Notes: a model not told the origin generated them from the sequence alone. A stretch of DNA of 64,000 bases from Yersinia enterocolitica subsp. enterocolitica (GCF_901472495.1 NZ_LR590469.1:3596001-3660000); one strand, 5' to 3'; positions 32,741-40,757 are shown, numbered from the stretch's first letter. Made by a program: numbers and translations.

Positions 32741-32848
32741 AGCTACAGGGGCGTTAGCTGTGCTCACTAACCCAAATCACATACTTGAGTATGCTCATTG
32801 GGATTAGCTCGTTTGCTGCCTACCTGTAACTCCAATGACTTTGATATA
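32724..32848 (-). repeat. ERIC-family palindromic repeat (copy B) at the 3' end of ugpQ
   Basis: About 125 bp between TATATCC and GATATA. On the minus strand it reads AAAGTCATTGGAGTTACAGG, AGGCAGCAAACGAGC, TATGTGATTTGGGTTAG and GCTAACGCCCCTGTAGC, which lines up with ERIC from end to end. It aligns without gaps over about 108 bp with copy A at 3412-3542, and stem changes are compensated (CCCAA/TTGGG against CCCGA/TCGGG). It overlaps the last five codons of ugpQ. Confidence 0.8.
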
Positions 32849-32925
32849 AACAGAACAGGAAACAGAGCGGTCGGCCATTCTTACATTTACGGGCTGACCT
32901 GGCCCGGCTTGACAGGAAGTGAATC

Positions 32926-33885
32926 ATGCCCGCCTTTGTTATTTCGCTTTGGCACCAGATTGTTTTGTCTTCACCGCTGTTTGTTCTACTCGCACTGGGC
33001 TACGGTTTGGTTCGATTTGGTCAATGGCCATCTACCATCACCGATGGCTTGACCCGTTTTGTCTTCTCCCTCGCGTTACCTGCCATGCTGTTTCGTATGA
33101 TGTGCGATTTCTCTGAGCGCCCGGCGGTAGATGCCCGCTTGTTGATTGCCTTTTTTGGCAGCTGTCTGGTGGTCTTTGTTATCGGGCGAATCATCGCCAG
33201 CCGGGTATTTCATCTGGATGGTGTATCCGGCTCGGTATTTGCCCTCGGGGGGATTTTTTCCAATAATGTGATGCTGGGGCTACCCATTGCCACCATTATG
33301 CTGGGGGAAAAATCTATTCCCGCAGTGGCGTTGGTATTGGTGTTTAACGGATTGATCTTGTGGACATTAGTCACTATCTCGGTGGAGTGGGCGCGCAATG
33401 GCTCACCAACGTTGGCTGGGTTTGCGAAAACCGCCCGCAGTGTACTGACTAATCCACTGATTATCGGAATTATATCCGGTACTTTATTTAGCCTGACCGG
33501 TTTGCAATTGCCGCAATTTATCGACCAACCGGTCACTATGCTGGGGCAGGTGGCTCCGCCGCTGTCATTGATTGTGCTGGGCATGGGGTTGGCGGAATAC
33601 CGCGTGAGTGAGGGCTGGCAAATCAGCAGTGCTATCTGCTTTCTGAAACTGATAGTGCAGCCGATGGTGATATGGGCGCTGGCGTGGGCAATGAATTTAC
33701 CCGCGCTAGAAACACAGGTGGTGGTATTGCTCGGGTCAATGGCAACGGGTGTAAATGTCTATCTGATGTCGCGCCAATTTAATGTGCTGACCGGCCCCGC
33801 CGCCGCGAGTTTAGTGATGTCCACGGTGCTCGCGGCGGTGACGACCCCACTGATTCTGACCATTATTGGTGTCGGGATGTCTTAA
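32926..33885 (+). CDS. Auxin efflux carrier (AEC) family transporter
   Basis: A 319-residue protein with about ten membrane helices. LPIATIMLGEKSIPAVALVLVFNGLILWTLV, NPLIIGIISGTLFSLTGLQLP and GVNVYLMSRQFNV fit the AEC family (PF03547), which includes MdcF-type malonate carriers; the substrate here is unknown. RBS AGGAAG sits 7 bases before ATG. It lies between ugpQ and yigM, where the syntenic E. coli blocks do not meet. Confidence 0.8.
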   Translation: MPAFVISLWHQIVLSSPLFVLLALGYGLVRFGQWPSTITDGLTRFVFSLALPAMLFRMMCDFSERPAVDARLLIAFFGSCLVVFVIGRIIASRVFHLDGVSGSVFALGGIFSNNVMLGLPIATIMLGEKSIPAVALVLVFNGLILWTLVTISVEWARNGSPTLAGFAKTARSVLTNPLIIGIISGTLFSLTGLQLPQFIDQPVTMLGQVAPPLSLIVLGMGLAEYRVSEGWQISSAICFLKLIVQPMVIWALAWAMNLPALETQVVVLLGSMATGVNVYLMSRQFNVLTGPAAASLVMSTVLAAVTTPLILTIIGVGMS

Positions 33886-34039
33886 CAGCAGAAAATGAGT
33901 TTTCTCCAACTAATGGTATTCCTGATAGTGGATATCATTCGTTTGGTTTATTATTGCTCAAATGTAAACCTACTTTGCTAATGATTAGTGTCCAACATCC
34001 GTTACAATTGCGCTTTATCACCTCAAAGAGCCAATTATT

Positions 34040-34939
34040 GTGTTGTTACTGATTATTACCACTATCTTGTGGGCGTTCTCTTTTAGCCTGATTGGCGAAT
34101 ATTTGGCCGGTCAGGTGGACAGCTGGTTCTCTGTGCTAATGCGCGTCGGGCTGGCGGCGCTGGTCTTTCTGCCTTTCCTGCGTTGGCGCAATATCAATTG
34201 GCGGGTGATTGTGCTGTATATGACGGTGGGCGCAATCCAACTGGGTATCATGTACTTGTTCAGCTTCCGCGCGTATCTCTATTTGACGGTACCGGAGTTT
34301 CTGCTGTTCACCGTGATGACGCCGCTGTATGTCACGTTAATCTATGATTTGCTACGCCGTCAGCGGCTGCGGTGGGGCTATGCCCTCAGCGCTTTGTTGG
34401 CTGTGGCTGGGGCGGCAATCATCCGTTATGACCATCTCAGTGAACATTTTTGGTGGGGATTGGTTCTGGTTCAGGCGGCAAACATCTGTTTTGCCATCGG
34501 GCAGGTGGGCTACAAACGGTTGATGGAAGTCCATCCTATCCCGCAGCATGTGGCCTTTTCATGGTTCTATGTTGGTGCTTTGATTGTCGCTGTCATTGCC
34601 TGGTTTGCTTTCGGCAATCCACAAAAACTGCCCACCACGCCGTTGCAGTGGGGGGTGCTGGTTTGGCTGGGTGTCGGGGCTTCGGCCTTGGGCTACTTCA
34701 TGTGGAACTATGGTGCGACACAAGTTGATGCCGGCACTCTGGGTATCATGAATAACGTGCATGTTCCGGCTGGGTTACTGGTGAATCTGGCCATTTGGCA
34801 AGAAAAACCCCATTGGCCCAGCTTTATCATTGGGGCAATGGTGATAATGGCCTCGCTATGGGTACACCGGCGTTGGGTCGCTCCGCATTCTTTACAAACG
34901 GCAGACTCTCGCAAGCGTGTTGCCGGGCCGAACGAATAA
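34040..34939 (+). CDS. yigM: EamA-family transporter YigM (biotin uptake)
   Basis: A 299-residue DMT/EamA protein with ten helices, the same length as E. coli YigM, which was reported to import biotin. FSFRAYLYLTVPEFLLFTVMTPLYVTLIYD, IRYDHLSEHFWWGLVLVQ and YFMWNYGATQVDAGTLGIMNN are family blocks. The start is GTG. Its last 113 bp overlap the 3' end of convergent metR. Confidence 0.9.
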   Translation: MLLLIITTILWAFSFSLIGEYLAGQVDSWFSVLMRVGLAALVFLPFLRWRNINWRVIVLYMTVGAIQLGIMYLFSFRAYLYLTVPEFLLFTVMTPLYVTLIYDLLRRQRLRWGYALSALLAVAGAAIIRYDHLSEHFWWGLVLVQAANICFAIGQVGYKRLMEVHPIPQHVAFSWFYVGALIVAVIAWFAFGNPQKLPTTPLQWGVLVWLGVGASALGYFMWNYGATQVDAGTLGIMNNVHVPAGLLVNLAIWQEKPHWPSFIIGAMVIMASLWVHRRWVAPHSLQTADSRKRVAGPNE

Positions 34940-35780
34940 AAGCTTCAGTGACCGGTTGGCGCTGTTCTCCATCTCGGACGGCAGCGTATAACCGGCTCCA
35001 CAAACCATTTCCCAGTGTTTTAGTCACCACCAGTCCCTGACGTTCGAAGCTCTCTACCACCCAGTGTGGCAGGGCGGCGATCCCCATTCGTGCTGAGACC
35101 ATTTGAATCAGCAGTAAGGTGTTATCAACATTTTTCAATGCGGGATTGATCCCCGCCGGTTGCAGAAAATGCCGCCAGATATCCAACCGTTGGCGCTGCA
35201 CTGGGTAAATCATCAACACTTCTTGTGCCAAATCTTCCGGCTCGATGCGAGCTTTATTGGCTAATGGATGGTCAGGTGCCAATACCAAACGCACCTCAAA
35301 ATCGAACATCGGCGAATAGTGCAGCCCACTGCGCGGCAAAATATCCGATGTCAGCACCAGATCCAACTCCCCTTGCTGCAAGGCTGGTTGTGGATCGAAA
35401 GTCACGCCTGATTTGAAGTCCATCGCTACTTGCGGCCAGCTTTTGTGGAAATTATCCAGCGCGGGTGTCAGCCATTGAATACAGCTATGGCATTCGATGG
35501 CGATACGCAGCGCAGTTTGGTGTGGTTCGTTGCAGGTTTGCAGCGCTTGCTTGATTTGCGGCAGCACTTGTTCCGCCAACTGCAACAGGATCTCACCTTG
35601 CGTTGTGAAACGTAACGGCTGGCTTTTACGCACAAACAGACGAAAACCCAGGCGCTGTTCCAGATCACTGAATTGATGGGACAACGCCGATTGAGTCTGA
35701 TGAAGTTGTGTTGCTGCTGCAGCCAGTGAGCCGGTATTACGCAGAGCTTGCAGGGTGCGTAAGTGTTTCAGTTCGATCAT
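34827..35780 (-). CDS. metR: LysR-family regulator of methionine genes MetR
   Basis: A 317-residue LysR protein, identical in length to E. coli MetR. N-terminal winged helix-turn-helix (LRTLQALRNTGSLAAAATQLHQTQSALSHQFSDLEQRLGFRLFVR) and a C-terminal effector domain. It activates metE and other genes with homocysteine as co-regulator. Divergent from metE across 105 bp. Confidence 0.97.
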   Translation of the reverse strand: MIELKHLRTLQALRNTGSLAAAATQLHQTQSALSHQFSDLEQRLGFRLFVRKSQPLRFTTQGEILLQLAEQVLPQIKQALQTCNEPHQTALRIAIECHSCIQWLTPALDNFHKSWPQVAMDFKSGVTFDPQPALQQGELDLVLTSDILPRSGLHYSPMFDFEVRLVLAPDHPLANKARIEPEDLAQEVLMIYPVQRQRLDIWRHFLQPAGINPALKNVDNTLLLIQMVSARMGIAALPHWVVESFERQGLVVTKTLGNGLWSRLYAAVRDGEQRQPVTEAFIRSARQHACESLPFVKNAERPNAGVPIARPLSPLPQ

Positions 35781-35792
35781 GAGAGTCCTTCA
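35780..35792. promoter_or_regulatory. Possible MetR site in the metR-metE gap
   Basis: TGAGAGTCCTTCA matches the MetR consensus TGAA-N5-TTCA with one mismatch. It touches the metR start codon, so occupancy could repress metR. Tentative. Confidence 0.35.
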
Positions 35793-35844
35793 CAGTGACA
35801 GTGAGCAAATTGCGCTTGTGATTAATACAGTACCTGCTGATCAT

Positions 35845-35868
35845 GGATGTGTAAACATCTGGATGGCT
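35845..35868. promoter_or_regulatory. Possible MetJ boxes upstream of metE
   Basis: Three adjacent 8-mers, GGATGTGT, AAACATCT and GGATGGCT, resemble degenerate met boxes (AGACGTCT) and end 17 bp before the metE ATG, a position where MetJ-S-adenosylmethionine could block transcription or initiation. Matches are partial. Confidence 0.4.
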
Positions 35869-35885
35869 AAATGGGAAATAAGACG

Positions 35886-38162
35886 ATGACAATTTTAAAT
35901 CACACACTGGGTTTTCCGCGTGTAGGTCTGAAACGTGAACTGAAAAAAGCACAAGAAAGTTACTGGGCAGGCAACTCCACGCAAGAAGAATTGCTCAATG
36001 TGGGTCGTGAATTGCGCGCCCGCCATTGGCAACAGCAACAGCAAGCTGGCGTTGATTTAGTGCCCGTCGGTGATTTCGCATGGTATGACCATGTCCTGAC
36101 AACCAGTTTGCTGTTGGGTAACGTCCCAGAGCGCCATCAGAATGCCGATGGTTCGATTGATTTGGATACGCTCTTCCGTATTGGCCGTGGCCGTGCACCA
36201 ACCGGTACACCGGCAGCTGCGGCAGAAATGACCAAATGGTTTAATACCAATTATCACTACATGGTGCCAGAGTTCCAACAAGGCCAGCAGTTCAAACTAG
36301 GCTGGACTCAGCTGTTGGATGAAGTGGATGAAGCATTAGCATTAGGTCACAAAATCAAGCCGGTACTACTTGGCCCGGTAACGTATCTGTGGTTGGGTAA
36401 AGTGAAAGGTGAGCAGTTTGATCGCTTGTCATTATTGAAAGACATTCTGCCGGTTTACCAGCAAGTGTTGGGCGAATTGGCAAAACGCGGCATCGAGTGG
36501 GTGCAAATTGACGAACCGGCATTGGTGCTGGAGTTGCCACCAGAGTGGCTGGATGCTTACCAACCGGCTTATCAGGCGCTGCAAGGTCAGGTTAAATTGT
36601 TGCTGACCACCTATTTCGACAGTATCGGTCATAACCTCGACACCATCCGCGCTCTGCCAGTACAAGGCCTGCATGTTGATGTGGTTGCCGGTCAGGATGA
36701 TATTGCTAAGCTGAATGCAAAATTGCCGCAAGAGTGGTTGCTATCACTGGGCGTTATCAATGGTCGTAACGTATGGCGTGCCGATCTGAGTCACTGGTTT
36801 GAGCGCTTGCAACCGCTGGTGAATAGCCGCCCGCTGTGGCTGGGGAGTTCTTGTTCCTTATTGCATAGCCCAATTGATTTAAGTGAAGAAACGCGTCTTG
36901 ATGCCGAAGTGAAGAGCTGGTTTGCTTTCGCCCTGCAAAAATGTGCCGAACTGGCGCTGTTGACCCAAGCATTGAATGCACCAAGTGAAGCCAAACTGGC
37001 TGAATTAGCGGCTTATAGTGCACCAATCCGTGCTCGTCGTGCTTCCAGCCGTGTACATAATCCACAAGTAGAACAGCGTTTGGCGGCGATCACCGCGCAA
37101 GATATTGAACGCCAACAACCTTACGAAGCACGTGCAGCTGCCCAACGTAAGCGCTTTAACTTGCCGGCCTGGCCGACCACGACTATCGGCTCATTCCCAC
37201 AAACGACCGAGATCCGTGGCTTGCGTTTGGACTTCAAGCAAGGCCGCCTGGATGGTAAAAACTACCGCACTGGTATTAGCGAACACATCAAACAAGCTAT
37301 TGCTGAACAGGAACGTTTGGGGCTGGATGTGTTGGTTCATGGTGAAGCTGAACGTAATGACATGGTGGAATATTTCGGCGAGCATCTGGACGGTTTTGTC
37401 TTTACACAAAATGGTTGGGTACAGAGCTACGGTTCACGTTGCGTTAAGCCACCAGTGATTATTGGTGATATCAGCCGCCCTGAAGCCATCACCGTTGAAT
37501 GGGCGAAATATGCTCAATCACTGACCGATAAACCGGTAAAAGGCATGTTGACTGGGCCGGTGACTATTCTGTGTTGGTCATTCCCACGCGAAGATGTCAG
37601 CCGCGAAACCATCGCGAAGCAAATTGCGTTGGCACTGCGTGATGAAGTGGAAGATCTGGAAAAAGCCGGTATCGGTATCATCCAGATTGATGAACCAGCG
37701 CTGCGTGAAGGCCTGCCTCTGCGCCGTGCTGACTGGCAAGCTTATTTACAGTGGGCGGTTGATGCTTTTAAATTGAATGCTGCGGTTGCGCAAAACGATA
37801 CTCAGATTCACACCCATATGTGTTATTGCGAATTCAATGACATCATGGATTCCATTGCTGCGCTGGATGCTGACGTGATTACCATCGAAACCTCCCGCTC
37901 AGATATGGAACTGTTGGAATCATTTGAAGATTTCGCGTATCCGAATGAAATTGGTCCCGGTGTTTATGATATTCACTCGCCGAATGTGCCAAGTGTGGAA
38001 TGGATTGAAGCTTTACTGCGTAAAGCGGCCCAGCGTATCCCGGCGGAACGTCTGTGGGTTAACCCAGACTGTGGCCTGAAAACCCGTGGTTGGCCGGAAA
38101 CCCGCCAGGCTCTGGCAAACATGGTGCTGGCGGCACAGCGTCTGCGTGAAGAACAAGTCTGA
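35886..38162 (+). CDS. metE: Cobalamin-independent methionine synthase
   Basis: A 758-residue protein with two (beta/alpha)8 halves. The N-terminal half starts MTILNHTLGFPRVGLKRELKKA. The C-terminal half holds the zinc ligands: HTHMCYCEFND (His and Cys near residues 642-644) and the late Cys in NPDCGLKTRGW. It moves the methyl group of methyltetrahydropteroyltriglutamate to homocysteine. ATG 35886 matches the E. coli start; the in-frame codon at 35871 does not. Confidence 0.97.
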   Translation: MTILNHTLGFPRVGLKRELKKAQESYWAGNSTQEELLNVGRELRARHWQQQQQAGVDLVPVGDFAWYDHVLTTSLLLGNVPERHQNADGSIDLDTLFRIGRGRAPTGTPAAAAEMTKWFNTNYHYMVPEFQQGQQFKLGWTQLLDEVDEALALGHKIKPVLLGPVTYLWLGKVKGEQFDRLSLLKDILPVYQQVLGELAKRGIEWVQIDEPALVLELPPEWLDAYQPAYQALQGQVKLLLTTYFDSIGHNLDTIRALPVQGLHVDVVAGQDDIAKLNAKLPQEWLLSLGVINGRNVWRADLSHWFERLQPLVNSRPLWLGSSCSLLHSPIDLSEETRLDAEVKSWFAFALQKCAELALLTQALNAPSEAKLAELAAYSAPIRARRASSRVHNPQVEQRLAAITAQDIERQQPYEARAAAQRKRFNLPAWPTTTIGSFPQTTEIRGLRLDFKQGRLDGKNYRTGISEHIKQAIAEQERLGLDVLVHGEAERNDMVEYFGEHLDGFVFTQNGWVQSYGSRCVKPPVIIGDISRPEAITVEWAKYAQSLTDKPVKGMLTGPVTILCWSFPREDVSRETIAKQIALALRDEVEDLEKAGIGIIQIDEPALREGLPLRRADWQAYLQWAVDAFKLNAAVAQNDTQIHTHMCYCEFNDIMDSIAALDADVITIETSRSDMELLESFEDFAYPNEIGPGVYDIHSPNVPSVEWIEALLRKAAQRIPAERLWVNPDCGLKTRGWPETRQALANMVLAAQRLREEQV

Positions 38163-38195
38163 TTAATAACGGTTTACTCTGTGTTGTGAAACTTT

Positions 38196-38221
38196 GGGCG
38201 CATATTTTGCGCCCTTTTTTT
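38196..38221. terminator. Terminator between metE and ysgA
   Basis: GGGCGC (38196-38201), loop CATATTTT-like, GCGCCC (38209-38214), then seven T (38215-38221). A 6-bp GC stem with a strong U-run on the plus strand, placed between convergent genes. Confidence 0.85.
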
Positions 38222-38228
38222 ATGGCTG

Positions 38229-39083
38229 TTATTTATCATCTTCGTTAATAGGATTAGCTGCGACTCCGTGCTGCACAAACCAATCAAGCATGCGCTGCCA
38301 GCCATCCAGTGCCGATTCTTCGTGGTAGCTTGGGCGGTAATCAGCGTTAAAGGCATGCCCTGCATCTGGATAAACAATGATTTCGGCATCAGCATTTGCT
38401 GCTCGCAATGCCTGACGCATGGTATCGATATGCTCTTGCGTGATACTACCGTCTTTACCGCCATACAGCCCCAGCACTGGGGCGCAGAGATCGACGGCAA
38501 CATCAACCGGATATCTTGGTAACAGTAAAGTTTTTTCTCCTACCAGTTTGCCATACCAGGCCACTGCGGCTTTTAATTGTGGATTATGGGCGGCATATAG
38601 CCATGCAATACGCCCACCCCAGCAAAAACCAGTAATGGCTAATTTGCTGGTGTCGCCACCGTGGCGCGATGCCCAGTGGGCAGTATGATCAAGATCCACC
38701 ATGACCTGTCGATCGGGTACCTTACTAACCAAATTTTTAACTAACGCATTGATATCATCATATTCTTTGGCATCACCTTGGCGGAAAAACAGCTCAGGAG
38801 CAATGGCCAGATAACCCTGCTTTGCCAATCTGCGGCAGATATCTTGAATGTGCTCATGCACACCAAAAATTTCCTGCACAACAATCACCACAGGATATGG
38901 CCCCGAGTGTTGGGCCGGTCTGGCAATATAAGCTGGCAACTCATCGCCTTGAGATGGGATGGTAGTTTCTGTGCAGTGAATACCCTGTTGATCGGTATGG
39001 CGGATCGTCGAGGCCAGAGGATCTACTGCGGGTGTGAATCCGCTTGTCGCCTGCCTGAGAGTCATAGATTGATCAGTTTTCAT
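38229..39083 (-). CDS. ysgA: Dienelactone hydrolase family protein
   Basis: A 284-residue alpha/beta hydrolase. The nucleophile motif GFCWGG has the Cys typical of dienelactone hydrolases, with Asp in GGKDGSI and His in GHAFNADYRPSY. E. coli YsgA at the same place is the nearest match; the natural substrate is unknown. No signal peptide. Confidence 0.92.
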   Translation of the reverse strand: MKTDQSMTLRQATSGFTPAVDPLASTIRHTDQQGIHCTETTIPSQGDELPAYIARPAQHSGPYPVVIVVQEIFGVHEHIQDICRRLAKQGYLAIAPELFFRQGDAKEYDDINALVKNLVSKVPDRQVMVDLDHTAHWASRHGGDTSKLAITGFCWGGRIAWLYAAHNPQLKAAVAWYGKLVGEKTLLLPRYPVDVAVDLCAPVLGLYGGKDGSITQEHIDTMRQALRAANADAEIIVYPDAGHAFNADYRPSYHEESALDGWQRMLDWFVQHGVAANPINEDDK

Positions 39084-39383
39084 GGTGGTCTCCTTATGAA
39101 ATGAGGAAAGTATGACTCGGTAAAATCTTATTGGGTTGAGCTATCCATCGCCCTTGGTATTTACTGTTGACGACTTTAACTATAGGTAATCTTTGGGATT
39201 AATGAGATGAGGTTTACAGTAATTAAGTATTTTATTGCGGCATGAGTACGGTAGATAAGTCAGTTGCTGATAAGAAGATATTCATCCAACATTGCTCAAT
39301 GAGTCCTACTATTGATATTCATATATAAATCATTACTGTGGTGGGTGGTGTTTGTATAAATTTCAGGCTAGATAGTCTTAATG

Positions 39384-39452
39384 TGTGATTTAAATCACAT
39401 TTTTAATGTATTTGTATTTATCATTTCTTTTGTCAAAGTGATTGTCGTCACG
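39384..39452 (+). promoter_or_regulatory. Paired CRP sites of the udp promoter (CytR-type layout)
   Basis: Site 1, TGTGATTTAAATCACA (39384-39399), is a perfect CRP palindrome. Site 2, AGTGATTGTCGTCACG (39437-39452), keeps GTGA-N6-TCAC. Their centres are 53 bp apart, the spacing of CRP-CytR promoters such as deoP2 and E. coli udp. With -10 TAAAGT at 39474-39479 the start would be near 39486, which puts site 2 at about -41.5. Confidence 0.8.
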
Positions 39453-39496
39453 AAATTATGTGATGATTTTGAGTAAAGTATTCCTTTGTACCTCCC

Positions 39497-39694
39497 TATA
39501 TCCCTAAATAATTCGAGTTGCAGGAAGGCGGCAAGTGAACGACAACTCGGTGAAAACCGATTTGAACAGCATTTATGCTAGCCCGTAGGGTGAGCCTCTT
39601 TGAGGCTCATTAATCCTGATGATTTTACATAAGTAACTGATTACTGTGGTTAATAATAGCCAACGCATATGCAACTTGAATTATGACGGACATA
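39497..39694 (+). repeat. ERIC element (copy D) with a 71-bp internal insert, in the udp leader
   Basis: TATATCCC ... GACGGACATA with ERIC words TTCGAGTTGCAGGAAGGCGG, TTTACATAAGTAACTGATT, AGCCAACGCATATGCAACTT. It is 198 bp, 71 more than the 127-bp unit; the extra part (about 39540-39611) falls after GGCAAGTGA. The insert folds into three hairpins: TCGGT-GAAA-ACCGA (39547-39560), AGCAT-TT-ATGCT (39568-39579) and GAGCCTC-TTT-GAGGCTC (39592-39608). ERICs with an extra internal segment of this size have, I believe, been described. Confidence 0.85.
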
Positions 39695-39723
39695 ACATCT
39701 CTCATGAAAGAGGAGTCTCACAC

Positions 39724-40485
39724 ATGGCTAAATCCGACGTTTTTCACTTGGGCCTGACTAAAAATGATTTGCAAGGGGCGACTCTGGCGATCGTTCCGGG
39801 TGATCCACAGCGTGTTGAGAAAATCGCTAAATTGATGGATAACCCAGTGCATTTGGCTTCACATCGTGAATTTACTTCGTGGCGTGCCGAACTTGATGGC
39901 AAGGCTGTGATTGTCTGCTCAACCGGTATTGGTGGCCCATCAACTTCTATTGCGGTTGAAGAGTTGGCACAACTTGGTGTGCGGACGTTCCTACGTATTG
40001 GTACTACAGGTGCTATTCAGCCACATATTAATGTTGGTGATGTATTGGTCACCACCGCAGCGGTACGTTTAGACGGTGCCAGCTTGCACTTTGCACCAAT
40101 GGAATTCCCGGCGGTGGCTGATTTTGATTGCACCACGGCATTAGTTAACGCGGCTAAATCAGTCGGTGCGACGACTCATATTGGCGTTACCGCGTCTTCA
40201 GATACTTTCTATCCAGGGCAGGAACGTTACGATACTTACTCTGGACGTGTTGTTCGCCGCTTTAAAGGTTCTATGGAAGAATGGCAATCTATGGGCGTGA
40301 TGAATTATGAAATGGAATCTGCCACTCTGCTGACAATGTGTGCTAGCCAAGGCTTGCGTGCCGGTATGGTCGCAGGTGTGATTGTTAACCGCACCCAGCA
40401 AGAGATCCCGAACGAAGAAACCATGAAAACGACTGAAAGCCACGCAGTAAAAATCGTCGTTGAGGCGGCTCGTCACCTGCTGTAA
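39724..40485 (+). CDS. udp: Uridine phosphorylase
   Basis: A 253-residue protein, same length as E. coli Udp and near-identical over long blocks (SKSDVFHLGLTKNDLQGATLAIVPGD-like start, STGIGGPSTSIAVEELAQLG, GVMNYEMESATLLTMCASQG). It splits uridine by phosphate to uracil and ribose-1-phosphate in nucleoside salvage. ATG 39724 has GAGGAG upstream; the frame also runs back to 39646 through the ERIC element, which is leader, not coding. Confidence 0.97.
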   Translation: MAKSDVFHLGLTKNDLQGATLAIVPGDPQRVEKIAKLMDNPVHLASHREFTSWRAELDGKAVIVCSTGIGGPSTSIAVEELAQLGVRTFLRIGTTGAIQPHINVGDVLVTTAAVRLDGASLHFAPMEFPAVADFDCTTALVNAAKSVGATTHIGVTASSDTFYPGQERYDTYSGRVVRRFKGSMEEWQSMGVMNYEMESATLLTMCASQGLRAGMVAGVIVNRTQQEIPNEETMKTTESHAVKIVVEAARHLL

Positions 40486-40561
40486 TACAAACGGCTTATG
40501 GGTAAACCCGCAATAAGCGAATCAATGAATACCAAATGAGCGGGTCAGTTTACTGGCCCGT

Positions 40562-40728
40562 GAGGTTAATGACAAAGTGCCCGTGTCGGTGAAAACAGGC
40601 AGATCGTAAAGACGCCGTAAACCCCTCCCTGGGGGCTCGAGCCGCGCCGTCCCTGGCGCGGACGCTTTACTCTTCTACCTGCCTTCACCTTGCAAGATAG
40701 AGTTATCGAGGTTTGTCAGCAGTCTGAA
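40562..40728 (+). mobile_element. YPAL-type miniature element, copy 1 (167 bp)
   Basis: Exactly 167 bp between two identical 21-bp copies of the udp terminator hairpin (40541-40561, 40729-40749), which act as target duplications. It is palindromic: TGACAAAG near the left end pairs with TTTGTCA near the right; inner arms GGTGAAAACAGGCAG and CTGCCTTCACC pair, as do CCGCGCC and GGCGCGG. About 90% identical by eye to copy 2 (41675-41841). Size, palindromy and terminator targeting fit the YPAL family described in yersiniae. It codes for nothing, so it would move in trans. Confidence 0.82.
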
Positions 40729-40757
40729 CGGGTCAGTTTACTGGCCCGTTCTTTTTT
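40729..40757 (+). terminator. udp terminator, rebuilt at the right edge of YPAL copy 1
   Basis: The right hairpin copy pairs CGGGTCAGT with ACTGGCCCG and is followed by TTCTTTTTTT. The last bases of YPAL (GAA) extend the stem against TTC, so the terminator stays strong. The left copy (40541-40561) has the stem but no U-run. Confidence 0.85.

Larger units (their letters stand above)
39084..39723 (+). other. Intergenic region ysgA-udp (640 bp)
   Basis: No gene supported. The left 300 bp are A+T-rich with nothing I can name beyond the ysgA start signals. The right half holds two CRP-type sites (39384-39399, 39437-39452), a -10 TAAAGT (39474-39479), then a 198-bp ERIC element with an internal insert (39497-39694), and the udp ribosome site GAGGAG. 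Confidence 0.7.

Noticed and set aside
39646..39723. In-frame extension of udp through the ERIC element
   Set aside because: Same reason: repeat-encoded residues only, with the true start at 39724 behind GAGGAG.
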